Under the pieces are notes generated by a model that worked only from the letters and a program-made list of their open reading frames with translations, did no database searches and was not told the DNA's origin. Of a stretch of DNA of 42,708 bases, positions 23,937 through 31,739 are shown one piece after another. This DNA is from an uncultured bacterium (lineage in GTDB: Bacteria; Bacillota; Clostridia; Oscillospirales; Acutalibacteraceae). Both the position numbers and the translations under genes were made by a program. Within the stretch, counting starts at the first letter, position 1, and each line of letters begins with the position of its first letter. Location: contig CAJMOI010000003.1 of the NCBI GenBank assembly GCA_905215105.1, forward strand, positions 1 to 42,708, given 5' to 3'.

Positions 23937-25239
23937 ATTTGGTCTGGGTGTCGATAAACACCGGCCGGGTTTTGGAATACAGGATTTTCTGCTTGCTGTA
24001 CAGTCCGTAATAGCCTGAAAGCATATAGCTCACTGCCGCCGCCAGCAGAAACAGCAGGCTGCCCTGTCCGCCGAACAGCTCCAGACTCAGCACAAAGGAT
24101 GCCAGCGGCGCATTGGTCACGCCGCAGAACACGCACACCAGTCCCAGCGCCGCAGCAAATTCCGGCGGGAGCCCCAGAAGCCCCGCTGCCGTACAGCCAA
24201 AGGTAGCACCGATGAAAAACGACGGCACAATCTCGCCGCCTTTGAATCCGGCGCCAAGGGTCAGCGCCGTCATCACCAGTTTCAGTGCGAAGGCTTCCGG
24301 TTTCGCCTGTCCGTCAATGGCCCGCTGGATCACATCCACTCCCGCGCCCTGATAGTCCCCTGTCTCCGGCAGCAAAAACAGCACCGCTACCAGTGCGCCG
24401 CCGCACAGCGCCCGCAGGTACAGGTTGGGCAGATATTTCCGATACGCCAGGGAAACCTTGTGGAACACCAGACACACGGCCATGCTCACCAGCGCACACA
24501 GCACCGCCAATCCCGTCACCTGTGCCAGCACCAGCGGGGAAAGTTCCGGCACCGCTGACGCCACCAATGAAAAGGCGGTGGGATGGTTGCCCATGGCTGC
24601 GGACACCTGTGACGCGATGACCGCCGCCAGCACACAGGGCACCAGCGCCGCATAGTACATGACCCCGACGCTGACCACTTCCATGGCAAACACCGCCGCC
24701 GTCATGGGGGTTCCAAACAGGGCGGAAAACCCGGCGCTCATGCCGCAGAGGGTGATGATGTGCATATCTTTCACATCCAGCTTCATGCCGCGCCCCAGAA
24801 TCTGTCCCAGACTGCCGCCCAGCTGCAAGGCTGCGCCTTCCCGGCCGGCAGAACCGCCCAACAGATGGGTGATGACCGTGGAAACGAAAATCAGCGGCGC
24901 GGTTTTCCAGGAAACGGACGCCTCCGACCGGACGGAAAACAGCACCAGATCCGTGCCCGGGTCTGCTTCCATGCCGCTTTTTTTGTATAAGAATGCAATC
25001 ACCAGACCGCCTGCCGGGAGCAGCAGATACAGCCCCTGATGTGCCGCCCGGAACACTTCTGCCCGGGCAATGGCAATGTGAAACACTGCGCCCGCTCCGC
25101 CGATGACAAAGCCGCACACCAGCGCGATGAGCAGCCAGCGCACAAAGGCGTAAAAGTCGGAAAACAGCGTCTTTTGCAGATAGGCGGCCAAAATCCCCAC
25201 GCCGCCCGCTGCCTTTTCCCAAAGGGATTCCTGTTTCAT
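23935..25239 (-). CDS. ClC-family anion channel/antiporter
   Basis: This 434-residue membrane protein carries the ClC gating motif GGSAGREGAALQ with gating Glu134. It also has GMSAGFSALFGTPMTAAVFAMEV and the C-terminal half-repeat LGAGFKGGEIVPSFFIGATFG. In the position of the chloride-channel GSGIP motif it reads PGTDLV, unlike E. coli ClC. Together with THLLGGSAGREG this recalls the fluoride-exporting CLC-F branch, though I find no fluoride riboswitch upstream. A GGGAGGAGAGGG tract precedes the start. It is transcribed alone. Anion selectivity is not certain from sequence. Confidence 0.88.
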   Translation of the reverse strand: MKQESLWEKAAGGVGILAAYLQKTLFSDFYAFVRWLLIALVCGFVIGGAGAVFHIAIARAEVFRAAHQGLYLLLPAGGLVIAFLYKKSGMEADPGTDLVLFSVRSEASVSWKTAPLIFVSTVITHLLGGSAGREGAALQLGGSLGQILGRGMKLDVKDMHIITLCGMSAGFSALFGTPMTAAVFAMEVVSVGVMYYAALVPCVLAAVIASQVSAAMGNHPTAFSLVASAVPELSPLVLAQVTGLAVLCALVSMAVCLVFHKVSLAYRKYLPNLYLRALCGGALVAVLFLLPETGDYQGAGVDVIQRAIDGQAKPEAFALKLVMTALTLGAGFKGGEIVPSFFIGATFGCTAAGLLGLPPEFAAALGLVCVFCGVTNAPLASFVLSLELFGGQGSLLFLLAAAVSYMLSGYYGLYSKQKILYSKTRPVFIDTQTK

Positions 25240-25424
25240 GATGTTCTTCCCTCTCCTCCCACATTTTCTGTTTTTGATTGATTTCTGTATTCAGTATACG
25301 GTATTTTAAAAAATGGTTTTTTCTTTTCCGGAAAAATCCCTGCTGAATCCACGGGCTTTTCCGGTTTTGCGGAAAAACGCTCGGAGCCGTGTGACAAAAA
25401 ACGCGGAAAACCGGCTTTTTCGCC

Positions 25425-25453
25425 TTGTCTTTCCGCCAAACCCCCACTATAAT
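25425..25453 (+). promoter_or_regulatory. Promoter of the ABC exporter
   Basis: TTGTCT (25425-25430), a 17-nt spacer and TATAAT (25448-25453) lie about 90 bp before the ATPase start. No CTTAAG box is present. The rest of the 25240-25541 gap shows no gene. Confidence 0.65.
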
Positions 25454-25541
25454 AAAGTTCCCGCGCGGCTTTTTTGTGAAAACCGCCGGGAATTTTTTCG
25501 GGTATTGCTATTTTTTTGCCCGGCATCAGGAGGGATTTTCC

Positions 25542-26513
25542 ATGATCGAGGCTTCTCATCTTTCCAAGGGATTTGTGGTCAACCGCCGGAAAAGCGGCCT
25601 GAAACAGGCGGCGAAATCCCTGTTTCAGCGGGAACGGACCTTCATTCAGGCGCTGGACGACGTGTCCTTTACCATTCCGGACGGACAGGTGGTGGGCTAT
25701 ATCGGCCCAAACGGCGCGGGAAAGAGCACCACTGTGAAGATTTTGAGCGGTATTCTGACCCCCGACAGCGGAAGCTGTCTCATCAATGGCCGGACCCCCT
25801 GGAAACAGCGGCGGGAACATGTGGCGGAAATCGGCGTGGTGTTCGGCCAGCGCTCCCAGCTGTGGTGGGATGTCCCGGTGGGGGATTCCTTCGACCTGCT
25901 GCGGGATATTTACCGGGTGCCGGAAAGCCGGTACCGGAAAAACGCGGCGGAACTGACCCAGCGGTTACAGCTGGAAGCCCTGCTGCGCACCCCGGCCCGT
26001 CAGCTGTCTCTGGGACAGCGGATGCGGTGTGAAATCGCGGCTTCCCTGCTCCACGACCCGAAGGTGCTGTTTCTGGACGAACCCACCATCGGTCTGGACG
26101 CTGTTTCCAAGCTGGCGGTGCGGGACTTTATCCGGGACATCAACCGGGAACGGGGCGTCACGGTCATTCTGACCACCCACGACATGCAGGATATCGAAGC
26201 GCTGGCCCAGCGGATTCTCCTGATTGGAAAAGGCCGGCTGCTGCTGGACGGCACACTGGAGCAGCTGCGGCAGCAGTACGGACGGGGCAGCGTGACGGTC
26301 TCCTACAGCGGCGGCGAACCGGATTCCCTTTCCGGACTGGAAATCACGGAACAGGAACCGGGACGGCTCACCGTGGCCACCGACGGCACCCGGGAAGATA
26401 CCGCCCGGGTAATTGCGCAGCTGACCGGCGCCCTGACTATCACCGATATTTCCGTCAAAGGCCCCGACCCGGAGGAGCTGGTGGTGTCCCTGTACCGGGA
26501 GTATCAGGTATAA
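25542..26513 (+). CDS. ABC transporter ATP-binding protein, ABC-2 exporter type
   Basis: This 323-residue ATPase powers an ABC-2-type exporter. Walker A is GPNGAGKST (55-62), the signature is LSLGQ (155-159), Walker B is VLFLDE (175-180) and the H-loop is TTHD. An N-terminal extension (FVVNRRKSGLKQAAKSLF) before the core and QRSQLWWDVPV after the Q-loop are typical of the COG4586 branch, often labelled multidrug or daunorubicin-type. CAGGAGGG precedes the start. The permease gene follows after 12 bp. The substrate is unknown; next to a two-component system and with dlt-type genes, antimicrobial export is plausible. Confidence 0.92.
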   Translation: MIEASHLSKGFVVNRRKSGLKQAAKSLFQRERTFIQALDDVSFTIPDGQVVGYIGPNGAGKSTTVKILSGILTPDSGSCLINGRTPWKQRREHVAEIGVVFGQRSQLWWDVPVGDSFDLLRDIYRVPESRYRKNAAELTQRLQLEALLRTPARQLSLGQRMRCEIAASLLHDPKVLFLDEPTIGLDAVSKLAVRDFIRDINRERGVTVILTTHDMQDIEALAQRILLIGKGRLLLDGTLEQLRQQYGRGSVTVSYSGGEPDSLSGLEITEQEPGRLTVATDGTREDTARVIAQLTGALTITDISVKGPDPEELVVSLYREYQV

Positions 26514-26525
26514 GGGGGCGAAGTC

Positions 26526-27329
26526 GTGAAAAAATATCTGTCCTTTTTCCGAATCCGCTTTCTCAACGCCCTGCAATACCGGGCGGCCGCGCTGGCAGGC
26601 ATGGTCACCCAGTTTTTCTGGGGCGGAATGCTGCTGCTTCTGTTTGCGGCCTTTTACCGAAGCGACCCGGACAGCTTCCCCATGGGGTTTTCGGAGCTGG
26701 CCTCCTACATCTGGTTACAGCAGGCGTTTCTGTCCATGCTCAATTCGTGGGCCTTTGAAAACGATATTTTCGAGGCCATTTCCACGGGAAACATCGCCTA
26801 TGAGCTGTGCCGCCCCATGGGGCTTTACGGCCAGTGGTTCCTGAAAGCCTCCGCCAACCGGATGGCCCGGGCAGCTCTGCGGTGTGTGCCGGTGCTGGTA
26901 TTTGCCTTTCTGCTGCCTGCTCCCTATGGGCTGACCCTGCCGCCGGACATAGGGGCCGGTCTGCTGTTTGTCCTCTCCCTGTTTCTGGCGCTGGGAGTCG
27001 TGGTGGCCTTTACCATGGTGATCTACATCATCACGTTTTACACCATCTCCCCCACCGGTGTGCGGATGGCGGCTACGTCCGCGGCGGAACTGCTCTCCGG
27101 CTCCCTGCTGCCCCTGCCCTTTTTCCCGGACGGCCTGCGGCAGGCGGCGGAGCTGCTGCCCTTTGCCTCCATGCAGAATGTGCCCCTCCGGGTATACAGC
27201 GGGGAACTTTCCGGACAGGCGGCTGCGTGGAGTGTGGGCTTACAGGTGTTCTGGCTGGCGGCTCTGGTAGGGCTGGGCCTGTGGATGATGAACCGTGCCC
27301 TACGCCGGGTAGTGGTACAGGGCGGATGA
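26526..27329 (+). CDS. ABC-2 type permease subunit
   Basis: This 267-residue protein has about six hydrophobic segments and starts with KKYLSFFRIRFLNALQYRAA, typical of the COG4587 permeases that pair with COG4586 ATPases. It begins with GTG seven bases after an AAGGGGG that overlaps the end of the ATPase gene, so translation is coupled. In most genomes a second permease (COG3694) completes the set, but here none follows: a regulatory box and the response-regulator gene come next. The exporter may be a homodimer or use a partner elsewhere. Confidence 0.88.
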   Translation: MKKYLSFFRIRFLNALQYRAAALAGMVTQFFWGGMLLLLFAAFYRSDPDSFPMGFSELASYIWLQQAFLSMLNSWAFENDIFEAISTGNIAYELCRPMGLYGQWFLKASANRMARAALRCVPVLVFAFLLPAPYGLTLPPDIGAGLLFVLSLFLALGVVVAFTMVIYIITFYTISPTGVRMAATSAAELLSGSLLPLPFFPDGLRQAAELLPFASMQNVPLRVYSGELSGQAAAWSVGLQVFWLAALVGLGLWMMNRALRRVVVQGG

Positions 27330-27337
27330 ATGGTAAA

Positions 27338-27394
27338 ATTCTTAAGATTTCTTAAGAATTCGGGAAGGAACGGGTCATAAATCCGTGTTATAAT
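27338..27394 (+). promoter_or_regulatory. Autoregulatory response-regulator box and promoter
   Basis: CTTAAGATTT (27341-27350) and CTTAAGAATT (27351-27360) form a 10-bp-period direct repeat, also readable as a perfect inverted repeat with a 4-bp centre. TATAAT (27389-27394) begins 38 bp after the second repeat starts. The -35 position (AGGAAC) is poor, as expected for an activated promoter. Confidence 0.75.
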
Positions 27395-27440
27395 GAAGTC
27401 ATCCCATATTGGGGAACGAGTGAAAAAGGAGGCGCGGATT

Positions 27441-28145
27441 GTGAAGGGAAACATCCTCATTGCGGAGGACGATTTTGATATTGCAGACCTGATCCGGATG
27501 TATCTGGAAAACAGCGACTATCAGGTATTTTTGGCGGAAAACGGGGAAAAAGCGCTGGAAGTGATGGAACAGACCCCCATTGATCTGGCCATTCTGGACG
27601 TGATGATGCCCCGGATGGACGGCTTTGCCCTGACCCGGAAAATCCGGGAAACCAGCGGCATTCCCCTGATTATCCTTTCCGCAAAAGGCAAGGAAGAGGA
27701 CCGGGTCCGGGGACTGGAAACCGGCGCGGATGTGTATATGACAAAGCCCTTTCAGCCCGGCGCCCTGGTGGCACAGGTACAGGCCAGTCTGCGGCGGGTG
27801 GGAGCTTATTCCAGCCGGGAACCTGCGCCGGAACGCTGGCTGTCCGGCGGTGGACTGTGGGTGGATCTGGAAAACCTGACCGTTTCCAAAAACGGGGAAA
27901 CACTGCCCCTGACCTCCACGGAGCTGAAGCTGCTGCTCAAACTGATGAAATCTCCGGGACGGGTCTTTACCAAAGCCCAGCTGTACAGCTGTCTCAATGG
28001 AGAGGGCCTGCGCAGCGACGACAACACCATCATGGTCCATATTTCCAACCTTCGGGAAAAAATAGAGGAGGATCCCCGCCGCCCCGCACTGATCCGGACC
28101 ATCCGGGGCATTGGGTATAAATTTGATGGCAATGAAAAAAAATAA
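27441..28145 (+). CDS. OmpR-family response regulator
   Basis: This 234-residue regulator has a receiver domain (1-120) with the acidic pocket AEDD (8-11), phosphoacceptor Asp53 in LDVMMPRMDG and the Lys in MTKPF. A winged-helix DNA-binding domain (about 135-230) follows, with TELKLLLKLMKSPGRVFTKAQL and RTIRGIGYKF. I placed the start at the GTG 27441 because AAAGGAGG lies eight bases upstream and an earlier ATG overlaps the -10 element. It overlaps the kinase gene by 20 bases. Its own promoter and the dlt-like promoter carry the same direct-repeat box. Confidence 0.93.
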   Translation: MKGNILIAEDDFDIADLIRMYLENSDYQVFLAENGEKALEVMEQTPIDLAILDVMMPRMDGFALTRKIRETSGIPLIILSAKGKEEDRVRGLETGADVYMTKPFQPGALVAQVQASLRRVGAYSSREPAPERWLSGGGLWVDLENLTVSKNGETLPLTSTELKLLLKLMKSPGRVFTKAQLYSCLNGEGLRSDDNTIMVHISNLREKIEEDPRRPALIRTIRGIGYKFDGNEKK

Positions 28146-29745
28146 ACAGCATCGCAGCCTGACTTTCACTTTTCTGCGGTGGCTGGCGTTATTTTCCATC
28201 ACCGTGCTGGTGCTGCTGGCGGTCATTTACAGTATCATGACCACATGGATGGAGCGAATTCTGAGAAAACCGGTGATCGGGGATTTTCTCAACTATATGG
28301 ATCAGTTGTGCGCCGAGGAATACAGCCAGATTCCCATTCAGTCCCTCAAAGACTGTGCGTTTGTGATTCTGGACGAAACCCATTCGCCCATCTACAGCAG
28401 CAGTCCAGATGTAAAAAGTCATTTTACCGATGTGGAGCTGAAATGCATTCGGGATTATAAATCCCGGCTTTTCTATACGGTTTCCAAAATGAAGGGAAAT
28501 CGGAGCTCCTATCTGATTACTCAGCGGTATTATGAAAATGGAGTGGAAGTCATCGGCAAATACTGTGTTCTGGACAAGGAATACCGGATTATCAGCGGAA
28601 CCCTGTTTCCCGGAGTAACCGACCTGACAGAGACCGAATTTCACTTTATTGAGGGAGAATTCAACCGGGATTCCCACACCCGGTTCAACGTGGCGAAATA
28701 CGAGTTTACAACCGACGAGGGAGAAATCCGTACCGCTGTCTTTTATTCTCCACAGTACTCCATAAAAAATCAGGCTCATAAACTGAACAATTGGAACCGG
28801 ATCTGGTATTTTATCATTCCCCTGTTTCCGCTGACGGTGGCTCTGTTTGGCTTTCTCATCAGCCGGGAAATGAAACGCTATCTGCGTCCGCTGAATGCCG
28901 CACTGCTGGGAACCCCCAGCGGCCAGCCGGTGGATTTACAGCAGTACCGGGGTCCCCGGGAGTTTGTGGAGATTGCCCGGACCTTTGACCGGGTGACAGA
29001 GGAACTGGAAGAGAGTCAGCGGGAAAAACAGGCGCTGGATGAACAGAAGCGCCGGATGCTGATGGATATTTCCCACGATTTGAAAACCCCCATCACAGTG
29101 ATTCAGGGATATGCCCGGGCCATCTGTGACGGCATTGTTCCCCAGAAGGAAATTGTCCGGTATGCGGAACTCATCAGCCAGAAAGCGTCGGCAGTTTCCG
29201 GACTGACAGAAGCCTTTCTGGAATACAGCACCATTTCCCGCCCGGATTTCGGCGTGGACGCCCGGTGCTGTGACATCTGCGAAATCCTGAAGGAATACTT
29301 CGGCGAACGGTATGAAGAGCTGGAGGACAAGGGATTTTCCCTGACAGCAGAGCTGCCGGAAACCGCGGTTTTTTGCCGGCTGGATTTGTCCGCATTCCGC
29401 CGGATTCTGGACAATATCGTCAACAACTCCCTTCGGTACAACCCCGGGGGAACGGAAATTTTCTGCGGACTGACGGAGAAAGACGACCATGTGGAGCTGA
29501 TTCTGGGAGACAAAGGCACAGGCATTCCTCCGGAAATTCAGGACACGATTTTTGACCCCTTTGTCACCGGAGACTGTTCCCGCGGGCCGGGCGGCGGCCA
29601 TGGGTTGGGAATGTCCATTGTCAAGCGGCTGGTGGAAGCCCATGACGGCAGTGTGACGCTGTTGAAAGAACCGCCGGAAGGGCTGCACACGGCGTTCTGC
29701 CTGCGGTTTTCCCTGTTGAAGCCGGAAACGGAGCCTGAATCATAA
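28126..29745 (+). CDS. VanS-like sensor histidine kinase
   Basis: This 539-residue kinase has TM1 at about 14-38, an extracellular sensor of about 180 residues (45-225), and TM2 at about 226-246. The HisKA domain follows, with phosphoacceptor His317 in DISHDLKTPITV. The ATPase domain has the N box DNIVNNSLRYN, the G1 box GDKGTGIP and the G2 box GGHGLGMSIV. The start overlaps the end of the response regulator, so the pair is translationally coupled; a Met two codons later is an alternative. The large sensor contrasts with the short-loop kinases of Bce-type modules. The signal is unknown; envelope stress is inferred from the predicted dlt target. Confidence 0.92.
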   Translation: MAMKKNKQHRSLTFTFLRWLALFSITVLVLLAVIYSIMTTWMERILRKPVIGDFLNYMDQLCAEEYSQIPIQSLKDCAFVILDETHSPIYSSSPDVKSHFTDVELKCIRDYKSRLFYTVSKMKGNRSSYLITQRYYENGVEVIGKYCVLDKEYRIISGTLFPGVTDLTETEFHFIEGEFNRDSHTRFNVAKYEFTTDEGEIRTAVFYSPQYSIKNQAHKLNNWNRIWYFIIPLFPLTVALFGFLISREMKRYLRPLNAALLGTPSGQPVDLQQYRGPREFVEIARTFDRVTEELEESQREKQALDEQKRRMLMDISHDLKTPITVIQGYARAICDGIVPQKEIVRYAELISQKASAVSGLTEAFLEYSTISRPDFGVDARCCDICEILKEYFGERYEELEDKGFSLTAELPETAVFCRLDLSAFRRILDNIVNNSLRYNPGGTEIFCGLTEKDDHVELILGDKGTGIPPEIQDTIFDPFVTGDCSRGPGGGHGLGMSIVKRLVEAHDGSVTLLKEPPEGLHTAFCLRFSLLKPETEPES

Positions 29746-29756
29746 TACAAATCAAA

Positions 29757-29804
29757 AACGGAGTGCTTTTCGGTCTTGTGTTTGAAAAGCACTCCGTTAT
29801 TTTT
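29757..29804 (+). terminator. Terminator of the two-component operon
   Basis: A perfect 15-bp stem (29757-29771 with 29784-29798) is followed by TATTTTT. It may also act on the opposite strand. Confidence 0.85.
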
Positions 29805-29818
29805 GATGACAAAAACGA

Positions 29819-29846
29819 AAACACCGCAGAATTTTCTGCGGTGTTT
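29819..29846 (-). terminator. Terminator of the 5S rRNA gene
   Basis: A perfect 11-bp stem (29819-29829 with 29836-29846) lies eight bases beyond the 5S 3' end. On the minus strand it is followed by TTTCGTTTTT. Confidence 0.8.
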
Positions 29847-29853
29847 CAATCAT

Positions 29854-29969
29854 GTTGGCGTCTTTCTATCGTCCCGGGCCGTCTCCAGCCAAGTATTGTC
29901 GACATCAACGAGCTTAACTTCTGTGTTCGGGATGGGAACAGGTGGACCCTCGTTATCATCGACACCAAC
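29854..29969 (-). rRNA. rrf: 5S ribosomal RNA
   Basis: The minus strand begins GTTGGTGTC and ends GACGCCAAC, which pair as helix I. Inside are the conserved segments CCCGAACACAGAAGTTAAG and GGGACGATAG. The length of 116 nt is normal. No 23S or 16S gene is next to it in this window: upstream is its own promoter and then a divergent tRNA locus, so it is a solitary 5S gene. Confidence 0.93.
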
Positions 29970-30002
29970 TATTCAGTTGCCGTCGTTCTTGACGGCTTAG
30001 AT

Positions 30003-30031
30003 ATAATAACACATCTGAAAAGAAAATGCAA
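30003..30031 (-). promoter_or_regulatory. Dedicated promoter of the 5S gene
   Basis: On the minus strand, TTGCAT (30031-30026), a 17-nt spacer and TATTAT (30008-30003) lie about 35 bp upstream of the mature 5S end. Confidence 0.6.
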
Positions 30032-30088
30032 GCCTTTTTTCAAAATTTTTCGGATTTTTTTGAATCCCCTGGGTTTTAAGAGACGGGC

Positions 30089-30117
30089 TTGACTTTTTCC
30101 GGAAATTTCCGTACAAT
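30089..30117 (+). promoter_or_regulatory. Promoter of the tRNA-Pro locus
   Basis: TTGACT (30089-30094), a 17-nt spacer and TACAAT (30112-30117) point into the duplicated tRNA region. Confidence 0.6.
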
Positions 30118-30160
30118 AACAGAGATACGGTATGGTTTTTCAGGCAGCTGTTTTCCAGCA

Positions 30161-30270
30161 GGAAGAAGCGGGCACCGCAAGAGGGCGACCAAAGCAGAGC
30201 GCACGAAAAAGCCGAATTAACACCATAAATACAAAAACAAATGAATATCGAGGTGTAGCGCAATTGGTAG
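30161..30270 (+). repeat. Direct repeat copy 1 of the tRNA-Pro locus
   Basis: These 110 bases match 30371-30480 with about six differences at a constant 210-bp offset. The repeat covers the sequence upstream of the tRNA and the first 22 bases of the tRNA itself. Confidence 0.85.
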
Positions 30271-30295
30271 CCGCCCGGTTTGGGCTGGGCCTGCA
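30249..30295 (+). pseudogene. Decayed tRNA-Pro copy
   Basis: The first 22 bases (CGAGGTGTAGCGCAATTGGT and the next two) match the intact tRNA-Pro. A TTTGGG resembling the anticodon loop follows in an altered stem, but the T-arm and the 3' acceptor strand are replaced by a GC-rich hairpin-forming stretch (about 30290-30370). It cannot fold as a tRNA. Confidence 0.75.
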
Positions 30296-30370
30296 AGCGC
30301 CGCCAGTGGCGGATTCAGCGCAGCAGGGCCAGGCGCAGCGGTCGCTGACTTCGAGCGACTATTTCGCGAA

Positions 30371-30480
30371 GAAGGAAGCGGGTACCGCAAGAGGGCGACC
30401 AAAGCAGAGCGCACGAAAAAGCCGAATCAACACCATAAATACAAAAACAAAAGAATATCGAGGTGTAGCGCAGTTGGTAG
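30371..30480 (+). repeat. Direct repeat copy 2 of the tRNA-Pro locus
   Basis: This is the second copy of the 110-bp repeat described at 30161. It runs into the intact tRNA-Pro gene. Confidence 0.85.
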
Positions 30481-30534
30481 CGCGCCTGCTTTGGGAGCAG
30501 GATGTCGCAGGTTCGAATCCTGTCACCTCGACCA
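30459..30534 (+). tRNA. tRNA-Pro (anticodon TGG)
   Basis: The acceptor stem CGAGGTG/CACCTCG, D-arm (GCGCAGTTGGTAGCGC), anticodon stem CCTGC/GCAGG with loop TTTGGGA, T-arm (GCAGG-TTCGAAT-CCTGT) and encoded CCA all fit. The anticodon is TGG at 30492-30494. A terminator follows directly. Confidence 0.97.
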
Positions 30535-30538
30535 GACG

Positions 30539-30580
30539 AAAAGCCTCAACGCGTAAACCGCGTTTGAGGCTTTCTTTTTT
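30539..30580 (+). terminator. Terminator of the tRNA-Pro transcript
   Basis: A stem of AAAGCCTCAA.CGCG with CGCG.TTGAGGCTTT is followed by CTTTTTT. Confidence 0.85.
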
Positions 30581-30616
30581 ATGATTTTTCCTCGATACAC
30601 TGCCGCAGGCACTTCA

Positions 30617-30646
30617 TTGACGGAATCCATACCCCCATGATACAAT
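30617..30646 (+). promoter_or_regulatory. Promoter of the lipoprotein gene
   Basis: TTGACG (30617-30622), an 18-nt spacer and TACAAT (30641-30646) lie about 50 bp before the start codon. Confidence 0.55.
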
Positions 30647-30696
30647 AAAATTGCAATTTCAACCGACTTAAGGCCTTTGATTCAGGAGGGGTCAAT

Positions 30697-31203
30697 ATGA
30701 AAAAGGCAGTCTTATCAATTGCTTTCCTGTTGCTGATTCTGATTTGCAGCGCTTGTGACCCGTCTCCTTATCAATTTGACTATCAAGACCTGAGCCATAA
30801 GACCATTTGTGTAGAACTAATTCAATATGATAATCCTGACCAGAAGACCTTTCTTTCATGGGTTCCGGACCATTCCTCTGCTCTTGCACCGTTTCAAAAT
30901 TCCAATGTAACAGTTTTGGCAACATTGGAAGAGAATCAGAACGCTGACTTTTTAAAGCAGCTGTCCAAAGCAGAGATTTTGGGGCAGTATTATGTTTATG
31001 ATTCTCCCAAAGGGCTTTGCATCAGAATTTCCTATTCCAATGGGAATTTTTTGATCCTCAATTGTAATCAAGAAGATGAAAGTTTTCAAGGGTATATCGG
31101 CACCTATTCTGAAAGTGGAGAGGTCATAGATTTTATCGGATCATTCAGCAGCTATGACTCCTTTCACTCTCTTATCAACGATTTTTTCGGCACAGCCATA
31201 TGA
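30697..31203 (+). CDS. Putative lipoprotein of unknown function
   Basis: This 168-residue protein begins with a lipoprotein signal peptide (MKKAVLSIAFLLLILICSAC) with the lipobox ending at Cys20, so the mature protein should be lipid-anchored outside the membrane. I do not recognise the mature domain; it is acidic, with Tyr/Phe-rich strands (GQYYVYDSPKGLCIRISYSNGNFLIL). CAGGAGGGG precedes the ATG. It has its own promoter. Codon use is more AT-rich than in the flanking genes, suggesting a more recent arrival. Confidence 0.7.
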   Translation: MKKAVLSIAFLLLILICSACDPSPYQFDYQDLSHKTICVELIQYDNPDQKTFLSWVPDHSSALAPFQNSNVTVLATLEENQNADFLKQLSKAEILGQYYVYDSPKGLCIRISYSNGNFLILNCNQEDESFQGYIGTYSESGEVIDFIGSFSSYDSFHSLINDFFGTAI

Positions 31204-31316
31204 ATTTGACGGTCGCTTTCCTGCTACCTTGACTTTTCGCAAAAGGTCATGTACGTTTACAAATCAGTTTTACGAACTCAGCAGCTTCAATTATTGAATT
31301 TGGAGGAATCCTTATT

Positions 31317-31727
31317 ATGATCCGCGACATCTGCAAAGACCCGCTGTTTCTCTCTCTGAAATCAGAGCCTGCCGGGCCCGGTGATCTGGACACCGCCCGG
31401 GACCTGCTGGAAACACTGGAAGCCCACCGGGAGGGCTGTGTGGGCATGGCCGCCAATATGATCGGCGTCAACAAACGCATCATTGCCTTTGACAACGAGG
31501 GCGAACTCATGGTCATGTTCAACCCGGAAATCGTGAAAAAGTCCGGCCCCTATGAGACGGAAGAGGGCTGCCTGTCCCTGTCCGGCACCCGCAAGACAAA
31601 GCGCTGGAAGTCCATTAAGGTGGCATATCAGAATGAACAGTTCCAGCCCCGGTTCAAAACCTTCACCGGCTGGACCGCCCAGATCATTCAGCATGAAATC
31701 GACCACTGTGACGGAATTCCCATTTAA
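31317..31727 (+). CDS. Peptide deformylase-like metalloprotein
   Basis: This 136-residue protein has the deformylase metal site: Cys85 in EGCLS, and His126, Glu127 and His130 in HEIDH. Motif I (GxGxAAxQ in true deformylases) reads GMAANMIG, so the catalytic Gln position is Met48. The protein is also shorter than most deformylases and ends straight after the metal helix. It may be a paralogue with another role or reduced activity. TTGGAGGAA precedes the start. It is followed after 12 bp by an SDR gene, probably in one operon. A degraded fragment of a related sequence occurs at 33583. Confidence 0.8.
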   Translation: MIRDICKDPLFLSLKSEPAGPGDLDTARDLLETLEAHREGCVGMAANMIGVNKRIIAFDNEGELMVMFNPEIVKKSGPYETEEGCLSLSGTRKTKRWKSIKVAYQNEQFQPRFKTFTGWTAQIIQHEIDHCDGIPI

Positions 31728-31739
31728 GGAGGCGCCCGG

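Noticed and set aside
25240..25330. Fluoride riboswitch before the ClC gene
   Set aside because: The conserved GGNGAUGG and GCUGAUG-type segments were not found on the minus strand.
27393..27440. Earlier ATG start for the response regulator
   Set aside because: It overlaps the -10 element and lacks a ribosome site, while the GTG at 27441 has AAAGGAGG at ideal spacing.
30132..30584. Open frame spanning the tRNA-Pro duplication
   Set aside because: The translation (AQLVARLLWEQDVAGSNPV) is the well-known artefact of translating a tRNA gene, and it contains the repeat twice.
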